From the NCBI RefSeq assembly GCF_013315265.1, contig NZ_JABUFE010000003.1, positions 1 to 64,000 of the forward strand: DNA of 64,000 nt, read 5' to 3'. A program made the position numbers and the translations under genes. Of this stretch, positions 1 through 7,574 are shown piece by piece; position 1 is the stretch's first letter; each line of letters opens with the position of its first letter. The stretch is from Parasulfitobacter algicola. GTDB lineage: Bacteria > Pseudomonadota > Alphaproteobacteria > Rhodobacterales > Rhodobacteraceae. The notes under the pieces are model-generated. The model was given only the letters and a program-made list of their open reading frames with translations. It did no database searches and was not told the origin of the DNA.

Positions 1-204
1 GCCGAGCTTTGAGAGTTCCCGTGCCCAATGATGGCTGGACCCGCATGCTTCCATCCCAACCAAACATGGTTCTAGTTCATCAAAGAAGGCGACAAGCTGG
101 GAGCGCCGGATCGCTTGATTGAAAACGACGGTGCCATCCGCAGTAATCCCGTGGACTTGAAAAACATGCTTGGCCAGATCGATGCCAACTGTTGTAACTT
201 GCAT
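1..204 (-). CDS. IS110-family transposase, N-terminal part (runs off window edge)
   Basis: Reading leftward from an ATG at 204 there are 68 uninterrupted codons to the window edge. The protein begins MQVTTVGIDLAKHVFQVHG and later has VGMEACGSSHHWAREL. These are the first two acidic blocks (Asp9, Glu52) of the RuvC-like DEDD catalytic domain of IS110-type transposases, which move DNA through a Ser-containing second domain not visible here. A strong ribosome site (AGGAAAGGAG, complement of 211-220) supports this start. The rest of the gene lies outside the window, so whether the element is intact cannot be judged. A plus-strand reading frame over the same bases has no family resemblance and is a shadow. 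Confidence 0.85.
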   Translation of the reverse strand, partial: MQVTTVGIDLAKHVFQVHGITADGTVVFNQAIRRSQLVAFFDELEPCLVGMEACGSSHHWARELSKLG

Positions 205-504
205 TTGGTAGCTCCTTTCCTAGCAGTGATACACAACTGCACTATGGCGCATTGTGACGCCGGTTGGAGCAGGAGCTATCCACCACATCGGGTTCGACAG
301 GCCGCACTGCGCTCATCACCAAGCACCAGCAGAGATTTTCATGCCGTGGGCGCGCGCAGCGAGAGTTTGAGAGCTCTCCTATGGGCTCGTTCCAGACCTT
401 CGTCGCGATCTGTGTGAAGGCCAACTTTTCCGATTTTTCAAAATGCGGGTCAATGCTTTGACGTGAAGGTCAAAATCATCTGACGTTCGGCACTAGGGGG
501 CTAT
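205..504 (-). mobile_element. Untranslated flank of the IS110 element, bridge-RNA candidate region
   Basis: These 300 bases between the transposase start and the tRNA array hold no convincing gene. IS110-family elements lack long terminal inverted repeats and carry a non-coding end that encodes a bridge RNA. In the IS110 group this end is upstream of the transposase; in the IS1111 group it is downstream. I cannot tell which group this is, nor place the element's outer boundary; somewhere between about 210 and 500 is all that can be said. No clear terminal repeat was seen. Confidence 0.35.
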
Positions 505-591
505 TGGCGGAAGGCAGAGGTGTCGAACCCCATCCTTTTCAGGACTCACTGTTTTCGAAACAGGACGCAAGGCCGCTTGCGTTTACCTTCC
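505..591 (-). tRNA. tRNA-Ser(CGA), non-canonical 8/4 type
   Basis: The 87-nt minus-strand RNA includes an encoded CCA (complement of 505-507) and G73. The acceptor stem pairs over 8 bp (GGAAGGTA with TGCCTTCC). The T stem has only 4 bp (GGGG with CCTC, one G-U) around loop TTCGACA. The D arm can form 7 perfect pairs (ACGCAAG / CTTGCGT) around tetraloop CGGC, far longer than a normal D stem. The anticodon loop is TTCGAAA, giving CGA (codon UCG), with one C-T mismatch at the outer stem pair. The long variable arm TCCT-GAAA-AGGA is class II, as in serine tRNAs. Acceptor 8 / T 4 plus a long D stem resembles selenocysteine-type or 'allo' tRNAs rather than a standard tRNA-Ser, so general tRNA finders may miss or misname it. 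Confidence 0.82.
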
Positions 592-592
592 A

Positions 593-674
593 TGGCGGTA
601 AGCCGAGGTGTCGATCCCCAACGCTTGCGCGTCCAATTGCTTTCAAAACAACGCCCGAGGCCGCTCGGGGTACC
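593..674 (-). tRNA. tRNA-Ser(UGA)-like, possibly decayed
   Basis: The 82-nt middle member starts one base from its neighbour. It has encoded CCA, G73, T stem GGGG/CCTC with loop ATCGACA, variable arm ACGC-GCAA-GCGT, and anticodon loop TTTGAAA giving UGA (codon UCA). The D arm forms 6 perfect pairs (CCCGAG / CTCGGG) on the same CGGC tetraloop as the first tRNA. The 3' acceptor strand GGCTTACC would need GGTAAGCC at the 5' end, but the sequence has GGTACCCC. Only the outer four and inner two pairs form, and the inner ones compete with the D stem. About 4-5 bases seem to be missing compared with its neighbours, so this copy may be a pseudo-tRNA. Confidence 0.55.
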
Positions 675-680
675 CATCCT

Positions 681-770
681 TGGCGGAGGGCGGTGGTCTC
701 GATCCACATTCCTGATTATGGGAACAGAACGATTAGCAGTCGCCTGCGGTGCCTTACCGCTTCACCCTCC
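681..770 (-). tRNA. tRNA-Ser(GCU), non-canonical 8/4 type
   Basis: The 90-nt minus-strand RNA has encoded CCA (complement of 681-683) and G73. The acceptor stem is 8 bp (GGAGGGTG with CGCCCTCC) and the T stem is 4 bp (GTGG / CCAC) around ATCGAGA. The D arm is 5 bp GCGGT / ACCGC with loop AAGGC. The anticodon stem is GGCGA / TCGTT with loop CTGCTAA, giving GCU (codons AGU/AGC). The long variable arm closes with TTCC / GGAA. It is the promoter-proximal member of the array. As in the first tRNA, the 12-bp acceptor-T branch is split 8/4 instead of 7/5. Confidence 0.82.
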
Positions 771-826
771 GGGGTGATGATGAACAACTACTTGATGACA
801 TTTTATCGTCTCCATTCTGTGCGTTG

Positions 827-855
827 CTTTTAGAAATCCAATCACTTCCGGTCAA
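827..855 (-). promoter_or_regulatory. Candidate promoter of the tRNA array
   Basis: On the minus strand, TTGACC (complement of 850-855) and TAAAAG (complement of 827-832) are separated by 17 bp. This is a plausible sigma-70 promoter about 50 bases before the first tRNA (5' end at 770). The stretch 771-971 otherwise holds only the leader of hisD. Confidence 0.35.
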
Positions 856-971
856 CATATTATTTTAGTGAAAGTTTATGGGTTATCATTTCAGCAGGAA
901 TAATGATGGCGCATCGTAACGCTTGAGACCCACGCTTGCCCCCGCTATGTGCATGGGCAAGAGGAAAAGAC

Positions 972-2276
972 ATGCCGCAGTTTTTTGATATTGATGATGC
1001 AGAGTTCGAAGCGCGATTTGAAACGCTTTTGAATGCCAAACGTGAAGACAGCCCAGATGTGGATGCAATCGTGGCTGATATTATTGCGGATGTGCGAGCG
1101 CGCGGGGACCGGGCGGTTCTTGAATTGACAGCGAAGTTTGATCGCTTGGATCTGACGGCTGACAGGCTTGCATTTTCCGCCGATGAGATCGCGGCAGAAT
1201 GTGCCAAAGTTAGCGACAAGGATCGTGAGGCGCTGGAACTGGCCGCGGCGCGCATCCGGGCCTATCATGAAAAGCAGATGCCCGATGATCGCAGTTGGAT
1301 CGATGATATCGGGGCCACGCTGGGCTGGCGCTGGACGCCTGTGTCGGCGGCCGGGCTTTATGTGCCGGGCGGTTTGGCCAGCTATCCGTCATCGGTTTTG
1401 ATGAATGCCATTCCTGCACAGGTGGCCGGGGTCAAGCGTTTGGCAATCTGCGTGCCCACGCCGGATGGTGTGATAAACCCCCTGGTTTTATTTGCGGCCC
1501 GGCTGTCTGGTGTTGATACGATCTATCGGATTGGAGGGGCACAGGCGGTCGCTGCGATGGCTTATGGCACTGAAACGATTCAAGCGGTGGACAAGATCAC
1601 CGGTCCCGGTAATGCGTTCGTCGCGGCGGCCAAGCGGCGGGTTTTCGGTAAGGTGGGCATCGACATGATCGCTGGCCCGTCCGAGATTTTGGTGATCGCG
1701 GATCGCCATAACGATCCCGATTGGATTGCGGTTGATCTGCTAAGTCAGGCCGAACATGACAAAAGTGCGCAATCGGTTTTGATCACGGATGATGCAGATT
1801 TCGGACGCGCCGTGGCGACAGCTGTGGACAAGCGTCTTGAAACGCTGGAACGCCGCGCGATTGCCGGGCCAAGCTGGCGCGATTATGGCGCAGTGATCAC
1901 TGTGCGCGACCTGGATCAGGCGGCCGCGCTGTCAAACCGCATGGCGCCGGAACATCTTGAGCTGTGCGTCGATGATCCCGATGCCCTGTCCGAAAAGATC
2001 ACCCATGCAGGCGCGATTTTTCTGGGTAAATGGACGCCTGAAGCCATTGGCGATTATATCGGCGGGCCAAACCATGTATTGCCCACCGCGCGCTCTGCCC
2101 GGTTTTCCAGCGGGTTGAGCGTGATGGATTTTGTAAAGCGGACAACCCTTGCTAAAATGACCCCTGCGGCACTTCGCGCGATTGGTCCTGCGGCGGAACG
2201 GCTGGCACAGTCCGAAAGTCTTGAGGCGCACGGGCTTTCCGTTCGCGCACGCCTTGATCATTTAAACGAAAGCTGA
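972..2276 (+). CDS. hisD: Histidinol dehydrogenase
   Basis: Catalyses the last two steps of histidine synthesis (L-histidinol to L-histidine, NAD-dependent, zinc enzyme, cytoplasm). The 434-residue product has the family length. Visible signatures are GIDMIAGPSEI, the zinc-ligand block LLSQAEHD, the catalytic Glu-His pair in NRMAPEHLEL, GPNHVLPT, and the C-terminal EAHGLS histidine. I chose the ATG at 972 because GAGGAAAAG stands directly before it and the product then starts MPQFFDIDD. An in-frame ATG at 936 adds 12 residues with no ribosome site. UPF0262 follows after 4 bases, so the next two genes are probably cotranscribed. Confidence 0.95.
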   Translation: MPQFFDIDDAEFEARFETLLNAKREDSPDVDAIVADIIADVRARGDRAVLELTAKFDRLDLTADRLAFSADEIAAECAKVSDKDREALELAAARIRAYHEKQMPDDRSWIDDIGATLGWRWTPVSAAGLYVPGGLASYPSSVLMNAIPAQVAGVKRLAICVPTPDGVINPLVLFAARLSGVDTIYRIGGAQAVAAMAYGTETIQAVDKITGPGNAFVAAAKRRVFGKVGIDMIAGPSEILVIADRHNDPDWIAVDLLSQAEHDKSAQSVLITDDADFGRAVATAVDKRLETLERRAIAGPSWRDYGAVITVRDLDQAAALSNRMAPEHLELCVDDPDALSEKITHAGAIFLGKWTPEAIGDYIGGPNHVLPTARSARFSSGLSVMDFVKRTTLAKMTPAALRAIGPAAERLAQSESLEAHGLSVRARLDHLNES

Positions 2277-2280
2277 AGCG

Positions 2281-2760
2281 ATGACACGCATAGCCCATAT
2301 CGAACTGGACGACAGCAATCTGCCGCCCCCCACGCCCGAGATTGATCAGGAACGCAAAGTGGCGATTTTTGATCTGCTTGAGGATAATTCATTCACGCTG
2401 CCCAAGCGGGATGATCGGATTGTGGCAGATGGACCCTATCACGTGGGACTGTCGATCAAGGAAAAGCGGCTGGTCTTTGATGTGACGACCGAAGCGCATG
2501 GAAAAGCGGCGGAATTTCATCTGTCGCTTGGTCCTTTTAAGCAGGTTGTCAAAGACTATTTCCAAATCTGCGAAAGCTATTTTGAAGCTGTGAAAACTAT
2601 GCCGCCCAGTCAGATCGAAACGATCGATATGGCCCGTCGTGGCATCCACAACGAAGGCGCGCGGATTTTGCAGGAACGGCTGGATGGCAAGGCCGATGTT
2701 GATATCGACACCGCACGACGGCTGTTCACATTGATCTGCGTATTGCACTTCGGATCATAA
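2281..2760 (+). CDS. UPF0262 family protein
   Basis: The 159-residue protein matches UPF0262, a conserved alphaproteobacterial family of unknown function that sits between hisD and a low-molecular-weight phosphatase in many Rhodobacteraceae. No signal peptide or membrane segment is visible, so it is probably cytoplasmic. Recognisable parts are the N-terminal RIAHIELDD, the central KEKRLVFDV block and the C-terminal DTARRLFTLICVLHF. It starts 4 bases after hisD and ends 3 bases before the next gene. Its role is unknown; the operon position is the only hint. Confidence 0.85.
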   Translation: MTRIAHIELDDSNLPPPTPEIDQERKVAIFDLLEDNSFTLPKRDDRIVADGPYHVGLSIKEKRLVFDVTTEAHGKAAEFHLSLGPFKQVVKDYFQICESYFEAVKTMPPSQIETIDMARRGIHNEGARILQERLDGKADVDIDTARRLFTLICVLHFGS

Positions 2761-2763
2761 CGC

Positions 2764-3234
2764 GTGAGCACGGAACTTCCCCATTCGATCCTGTTTTGTT
2801 GTGATCATAACGCTGTACGGTCCCCTATGGCCGAAGGGTTGATGAAGAAATTCTATGGTCAACAAAGCTATGTCCAATCGGCTGGTGTGAAGGGAGAGAT
2901 GGAGATTGACGGCTTTTCCATCGCGGTCTGTCAGGAAATGGATGTTGAGCTGTCACGCCATCGTACGCGGTCTTTTGATGAGATGAAAGAATGGGGCGAC
3001 GATCTGGGATCATTCGATTTGATCGTGGCTCTGTCGCCTGCCAGTCAACGTCGCGCGCTTGAGCTGACGCGGTACTATCACATGAATGTGGAATACTGGC
3101 CGATCCTGGATCCGACGGGGCTGGGTGACAGCCGCGCGGCCAAGCTGGACAGCTATCGACAGGCGCGCGATCAGATTATCCAGCGGATGACAGAAAAATG
3201 GGGTGCGCCAACCCAATCGGATGTTCAAATCTAA
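2764..3234 (+). CDS. Low-molecular-weight protein tyrosine phosphatase family
   Basis: 156 residues, GTG start three bases after the preceding stop. The P-loop CCDHNAVRS (C-x5-R-S) lies near residue 12, and the general-acid Asp lies in the C-terminal WPILDPTG segment, as in LMW-PTP and arsenate-reductase-like enzymes. The function could be tyrosine-phosphate hydrolysis or arsenate reduction; sequence alone does not separate these. In related genomes infA, maf and rne follow; here a 100-base gap and an opposite-strand gene follow, so the conserved run is broken. Confidence 0.85.
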   Translation: MSTELPHSILFCCDHNAVRSPMAEGLMKKFYGQQSYVQSAGVKGEMEIDGFSIAVCQEMDVELSRHRTRSFDEMKEWGDDLGSFDLIVALSPASQRRALELTRYYHMNVEYWPILDPTGLGDSRAAKLDSYRQARDQIIQRMTEKWGAPTQSDVQI

Positions 3235-3337
3235 GGCCTGTGTATTTGTAACATCATAGCGCCAGCCCGAGTGTGCAAAGGATACGAGATAAAAGCGGCG
3301 CCGCGCAGATGCGCAGCCCCGCTAAATCACAGCATAT

Positions 3338-3907
3338 CTATTGGCACAGAACTTCGTATTTCCAGGCGCCGGTTCTAAGTTGGGCTTCGTTTAACGTAAT
3401 TTCATCCGGTGAACGGCTTAGAAAATACGTGTCCTGATGCGGCATGCGTAGGCCATGGGTTTCGCCGGGTGGGATGCTATAGCCCACATATTCTTCACCG
3501 GGCGGTGAGATCAGGCTCACGGTTTCAGGCGCGGTATAGGATATGGCATCCACGTACAGCGTGCGCGGGCTGTTATTTTCCACGATCACCCAGAAACGTT
3601 TGGTGGTGTCATCATTTGTGGCCATGTGGCCTTTGTTGATCTTCATTGGTTGCTGTTCACCTATTGGTAGACGAAAGGATTTAGTTCCCACGCTGCAATC
3701 ATTTGTGCTGTAAACCGCCAGTGTTTCTGCTGCGATATTCAAGTCGAAATACATATAGTACCCCACAGCGCCGATAGATCCGATGATCAGGCAAAGCACG
3801 CGTACAAACTGTGCCCGCAATATTTTTGCAAAAAGCAGAAAGATCAGAAAAATTCCAACGGGCACCGCGTAAAACAATGCGTAATATGTATAATCCTCAA
3901 CAATCAT
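3338..3907 (-). CDS. Membrane-anchored protein of unknown function
   Basis: 189 residues not matched to a family. Two hydrophobic segments near the N terminus (about residues 8-28 and 33-53) anchor a soluble domain of about 130 residues containing many beta-type stretches (FWVIVENNSPRTLYVDAISY, PPGETHGLRMP), presumably outside the membrane. The C terminus ends in a Cys (YEVLCQ), and another Cys is at about residue 71 (NDCSVG), so a disulfide is possible. It stands alone between two intergenic gaps, tail-to-tail with the phosphatase gene. Confidence 0.65.
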   Translation of the reverse strand: MIVEDYTYYALFYAVPVGIFLIFLLFAKILRAQFVRVLCLIIGSIGAVGYYMYFDLNIAAETLAVYSTNDCSVGTKSFRLPIGEQQPMKINKGHMATNDDTTKRFWVIVENNSPRTLYVDAISYTAPETVSLISPPGEEYVGYSIPPGETHGLRMPHQDTYFLSRSPDEITLNEAQLRTGAWKYEVLCQ

Positions 3908-3994
3908 CTGGAAAGCCTTTTGGTATCTTTTAACAAGGCTTTAAATCATGGCTGAATATTTCCAGAAACTCTATCGGTATCAGGTCAAACCGCG

Positions 3995-4720
3995 TTAGAC
4001 TGTTGCCGATCTGTCAATTTCGTCCTGACGAAGCGCATATTTGGCGGCAAATTTTCGGCGCGCAGACACAAGGCGCGGATCGTCAGGCGACAGGCCAAGC
4101 GTTCGGATGAACTCAATCCTTTGTTGCGTCTTCAAAGCGTCACGATCGATCGCAGTACCGAACGCGCGATCAATAATCTCGCCCCCGGGTGACACGTGAA
4201 ACCAGCGCCCGAAATCGCGAAAATGATGTTGATTGTGCAAGGTGGTCACGTGCCGCTCGATCTGTGTTTTGGGCACGGTCAGATGGGCTGTCATATGAAA
4301 CCATTCATAGCCAAGAAAGGTCAGCACACCACCGACAACAACAGTGGCCACCGCGATCTGAAGCGGCAAAGGCAGGCCGGCGGTCGCAAGGGCGATGTAG
4401 ACAAAGCTAAGATTCAGCGCCAGCACAGGCAACGCGATCCAGATCGGAACAAAGAACAACCCTTTGTTTGTGGGAAAATCATGGTGGCCATAGTGGGCCT
4501 GATACAGCAGATCAAACGCCCATTGCCTGCGTGGCGGGGGCAGATGAAAGATAAAGCGGTGCAATGCATATTCGTTGATCATCTGCATGCCAACGCCAAG
4601 GGGCACCAGCATCCACACCCACCATGGTGCGGTCATGCCCAGAAAGATCAGCCCCGCACCCAATGCGAGCATCATCGCAATGATTGATTTGTGTGACAGC
4701 ATAAGGGCGATACGTTGCAT
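3995..4720 (-). CDS. Fatty acid hydroxylase / sterol desaturase superfamily protein
   Basis: 241 residues with two N-terminal membrane helices and two more in the middle. The di-iron histidine boxes of the superfamily are all visible: HRFIFH, HYGHH, EWFHMTAH and HNQHH. Members hydroxylate or desaturate lipids or carotenoids at the membrane. The substrate cannot be assigned from sequence; neighbouring genes give no pathway. It is divergent from alr across 165 bases. Confidence 0.85.
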   Translation of the reverse strand: MQRIALMLSHKSIIAMMLALGAGLIFLGMTAPWWVWMLVPLGVGMQMINEYALHRFIFHLPPPRRQWAFDLLYQAHYGHHDFPTNKGLFFVPIWIALPVLALNLSFVYIALATAGLPLPLQIAVATVVVGGVLTFLGYEWFHMTAHLTVPKTQIERHVTTLHNQHHFRDFGRWFHVSPGGEIIDRAFGTAIDRDALKTQQRIEFIRTLGLSPDDPRLVSARRKFAAKYALRQDEIDRSATV

Positions 4721-4885
4721 TCGTTTTCTTTTCTATCTGTGTGTTTTGAACAGCGTATCAGCAGCAGCACCTGCCATAAAGATAACGTTGCGGAATGTTT
4801 ATATTGGCCAGCCCGTAAGGTCCTTGTTGCCAAACAATGGTCTGTTGACCCTTGACCTTCTGGGCGGGGCTGTCAAAACGCTGAA

Positions 4886-5926
4886 ATGGGAACGGGTATA
4901 CTGACCATTGATCTTGGCGCGGTGACTGAAAACTGGCGCGCGCTGGACCGGATGACCGGGACCGGTACGGAAACGGCTGCGGTGGTTAAGGCGGACGGCT
5001 ATGGGTTGGGTGCGGGCCGTGTGGCGCGTGCTTTGGCGCAAAGTGGTGCGCGGCGTTTCTTTGTTGCTGTGGCCGAAGAAGGGGCCGCCGTGCGGCAAGC
5101 CCTGGGCCCTGGGCCCGAGATTTGCATTTTTTCCGGCCATATGCGCGGTGATACCGATATGATCGGTGATCTGATGCTGACGCCGATGTTGAATTCGATG
5201 GATCAGCTGACCCGCCATTTTGAGGCATTGCCGGGCCATCCTTTTGGTCTGCAGCTGGACAGCGGTATGAATCGTCTGGGGATGGAGCCTGCTGAATGGG
5301 CCGCCGTTCGTGATGTTGCGATGTCGCAAGCCCCGTCCATGGTGATCAGCCATCTTGCCTGTGCTGATGATCCCAACCATCCGATGAATGGCTTTCAGCT
5401 GGGGGCGTTTCGCGAAATGACAGCTGATCTCACATGCACCAGATCGCTGGCGGCAACAGGCGGCTGTCTGTTGGGCAAGGCGTATCATTTCGACCTGACG
5501 CGTCCTGGTATCGGTCTTTATGGTGGTGCACCGTTTTCGGACGCGGCTGCCGTGGCACATCTGGCGCTGCCCATCATCCAGATACGCGATTTGATGTCGG
5601 GCGAAGCTGTGGGATATGGCAACACCTGGATTGCCGATGACCCTGCACGTATCGCCACTGTGGCGGCAGGCTATGCCGATGGGTTGATCCGGGCGATGGG
5701 CAACAAAGGGTTTTTATATGCTGGTGATGTGGCCTGTCCGATTGTGGGGCGGGTGTCGATGGACCTGATCACCGTGGATATCACTGAATTGCGGGAAATC
5801 CCTTCGCATTTGGATATTTTAGGTCCATATCAAAGTGTGGATGATCTTGCGACACAGGCCGGGACGATAGGATATGAGATCCTGACTTCGCTTGGGGCGC
5901 GGTATAACAGGCGGTATGTCGGATGA
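4886..5926 (+). CDS. alr: Alanine racemase
   Basis: PLP enzyme that makes D-alanine for peptidoglycan. The 346-residue length is typical. The PLP-binding lysine is in [11 protein letters not shown] near residue 35, and the [13 protein letters not shown] block near residue 285 is conserved. The product begins [13 protein letters not shown]. The stop codon overlaps the start of mlaE by 4 bases (ATGA). In many Rhodobacteraceae dnaB lies directly upstream; here dnaB is 24 kb away. Confidence 0.93.
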   Translation: MGTGILTIDLGAVTENWRALDRMTGTGTETAAVVKADGYGLGAGRVARALAQSGARRFFVAVAEEGAAVRQALGPGPEICIFSGHMRGDTDMIGDLMLTPMLNSMDQLTRHFEALPGHPFGLQLDSGMNRLGMEPAEWAAVRDVAMSQAPSMVISHLACADDPNHPMNGFQLGAFREMTADLTCTRSLAATGGCLLGKAYHFDLTRPGIGLYGGAPFSDAAAVAHLALPIIQIRDLMSGEAVGYGNTWIADDPARIATVAAGYADGLIRAMGNKGFLYAGDVACPIVGRVSMDLITVDITELREIPSHLDILGPYQSVDDLATQAGTIGYEILTSLGARYNRRYVG

Positions 5927-6708
5927 ACTTGGTACTTTCCCCCTTGGCGACGGTGGGCCGGAAAACACTTGGCATGCTGGCAGGCATCGGGCGGTTCATT
6001 ATGTTCCTGTTCGAAACCATCAGCCATTTCTTTCGCCCGCCATTTTATGTGGGTGAATTTTTTCAGGCGCTTTTGTCGATTGGCTATTTCTCACTTCCGG
6101 TTGTGGGTATGACGGCGCTGTTTACAGGGGGCGCCTTGGCCTTGCAAATTTATGCAGGTGGTGCGCGTTTCAACGCCGAGGCCGTCGTGCCACAGATCGT
6201 TGCCATTGGTATGGTGCGCGAATTGGGACCTGTCATGGTGGGTCTGATGATTGCTGCGCGCGTCACGTCGTCTGTGGCTGCAGAAATTGCCACGATGCGC
6301 GTGACAGAACAGATCGATGCACTGGTGACACTGTCGACCAACCCGATGAAATATCTGACCGCGCCGCGTGTCCTGGCTGCTGTGATCGTAGTGCCGATCC
6401 TGGTGGGCATTGGCGATATCATCGGGATCGCAGGCGGGTTTTTGGTTAGTACCGAAACGCTAGGCTTTAACTCCGCCACGTATTTGCGCAACACGGCTGA
6501 TTTTCTGGAAACGACCGATATCGTGTCATCGTTGATAAAAGGGGCCGTATTCGGTGGGATTGCCGCTTTGATGGGCTGCTATTATGGCATGAATTCCGGT
6601 CGGGGTGCCCAAGGTGTGGGTCGTGCCACCAAATCATCCGTCGAAGCGGCGGCCGTGTTGATACTGGCCGCCAACTTCGCCCTGACAGCATTGTTGTTTT
6701 CCGCATGA
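5923..6708 (+). CDS. mlaE: MlaE-type lipid ABC transporter permease
   Basis: Inner-membrane permease of the Mla system that moves phospholipids between the outer and inner membranes. 261 residues, about five or six hydrophobic segments, and the family core [20 protein letters not shown] followed by [10 protein letters not shown]. The gene overlaps alr and mlaF by 4 bases each, so the three are translated as one unit. No mlaD lies nearby; mlaA and mlaC homologues are at 61.6-63 kb. Confidence 0.93.
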   Translation: MNLVLSPLATVGRKTLGMLAGIGRFIMFLFETISHFFRPPFYVGEFFQALLSIGYFSLPVVGMTALFTGGALALQIYAGGARFNAEAVVPQIVAIGMVRELGPVMVGLMIAARVTSSVAAEIATMRVTEQIDALVTLSTNPMKYLTAPRVLAAVIVVPILVGIGDIIGIAGGFLVSTETLGFNSATYLRNTADFLETTDIVSSLIKGAVFGGIAALMGCYYGMNSGRGAQGVGRATKSSVEAAAVLILAANFALTALLFSA

Positions 6709-7451
6709 TCAAACTGGATAAAATTCACAAAGCCTTTGGTGACAATCAGGTTCTGCGCGGTGCAACGCTGCATATTCCAAAAGGCGAAAGCATGGTGATT
6801 ATCGGCGGGTCCGGTACGGGCAAGTCTGTGGCGCTGAAATGTGTTCTGGGCCTTGTGACGCCTGATGCAGGCACGATTATGGTGGATGGTCAGGATGTGA
6901 CGACGGCAGATCGCGATGCGTTTCTGGCGAGATTCGGGATGCTGTTTCAGGGGGCTGCCCTTTTCGACAGTTTGCCGGTTTGGCAGAACGTTGCTTTTCG
7001 CCTGCTGCGCGGCAGTCTGAAACGGCCAAAGGCCGAAGCGCGTGAGATCGCCATTGAGAAACTGCGCCGCGTTGGCCTGAAAGCTGATGTAGCAGATCGG
7101 TTGCCGGCTGAATTGTCTGGCGGTATGCAAAAGCGTGTTGGTCTGGCCCGCGCAATTGCTGCAGACCCCGAAATTATCTTTTTCGATGAACCCACAACGG
7201 GCCTTGATCCGATCATGGCGGGTGTGATCAACGACCTGATCCGCGAGATTGTGGTTGAAATGGGTGCTACGGCGATGACGATCACCCATGATATGACGTC
7301 GGTGCGTGCGATTGCTGACCGTGTGGCGATGCTGCATGACGGGGTGATCCAATGGACGGGTACCGTGGCCGAGATGGACCAGACCGCTGACCCCTATGTC
7401 CAGCAATTTATACATGGTAAAGCCGATGGTCCGATTGAGGCGGTTCGCTAG
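6705..7451 (+). CDS. mlaF: MlaF-type lipid ABC transporter ATPase
   Basis: Cytoplasmic ATPase partner of MlaE, 248 residues. Walker A is GGSGTGKSV, the signature is LSGGMQKRVGLARA, and Walker B is IIFFDEPTTGLDP. These are all intact. The four-base overlap with mlaE argues for coupled translation. A palindromic repeat begins at its stop codon (7451-7520) and may end the transcript. Confidence 0.93.
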   Translation: MIKLDKIHKAFGDNQVLRGATLHIPKGESMVIIGGSGTGKSVALKCVLGLVTPDAGTIMVDGQDVTTADRDAFLARFGMLFQGAALFDSLPVWQNVAFRLLRGSLKRPKAEAREIAIEKLRRVGLKADVADRLPAELSGGMQKRVGLARAIAADPEIIFFDEPTTGLDPIMAGVINDLIREIVVEMGATAMTITHDMTSVRAIADRVAMLHDGVIQWTGTVAEMDQTADPYVQQFIHGKADGPIEAVR

Positions 7452-7520
7452 GGCCGCTTGTCGCACCCTTGCGGGCGCTTCTCGCGAAGAAAACCCGACC
7501 AGGGTTTGATAAGCGTTGCG
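7451..7520. repeat. Dispersed palindromic repeat, copy 1
   Basis: Imperfect inverted repeat: CGCTTGTC...CCCTTGCGGGC on one side and CCCGACCAGGGTTTGATAAGCG on the other, around a core CTCGCGAAGAA. The same arms and the TCGCGAAG core recur at 51061-51124, and half of it at 63014-63058. It is REP-like: intergenic and directly after a stop codon. Confidence 0.6.
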
Positions 7521-7574
7521 TTAATCGGATGGAAAATCTTGACACAGTTCAGACCGCCTGCCACTTGAGCCGAT

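Noticed and set aside
115-461. Several 60-100 codon open frames on both strands in the IS110 flank
   Set aside because: No family pattern; they overlap the transposase on the opposite strand or lie in the non-coding flank, and their codon use is irregular.
505-770. A selenocysteine tRNA (selC) interpretation
   Set aside because: Anticodons are CGA, UGA as Ser (loop TTTGAAA) and GCU; none reads UGA stop (UCA anticodon), and the acceptor-T branch is 8/4 rather than 8/5. The resemblance is structural only.
504-833. Protein-coding frames of 85-109 codons over the tRNA array
   Set aside because: The sequence is fully explained by three tRNA folds on the minus strand with encoded CCA; repetitive PHPF/RPLA-like residues come from the tRNA repeats.
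936-971. Start of hisD at 936
   Set aside because: No ribosome site; the ATG at 972 has GAGGAAAAG and gives the normal family N terminus.
4799-5560. 253-codon minus-strand frame inside alr
   Set aside because: Shadow of alr on the other strand; no motif and low-complexity His/Arg/Gln-rich composition.
6582-7466. 294-codon minus-strand frame over mlaF
   Set aside because: Antisense shadow of mlaF with no motif.
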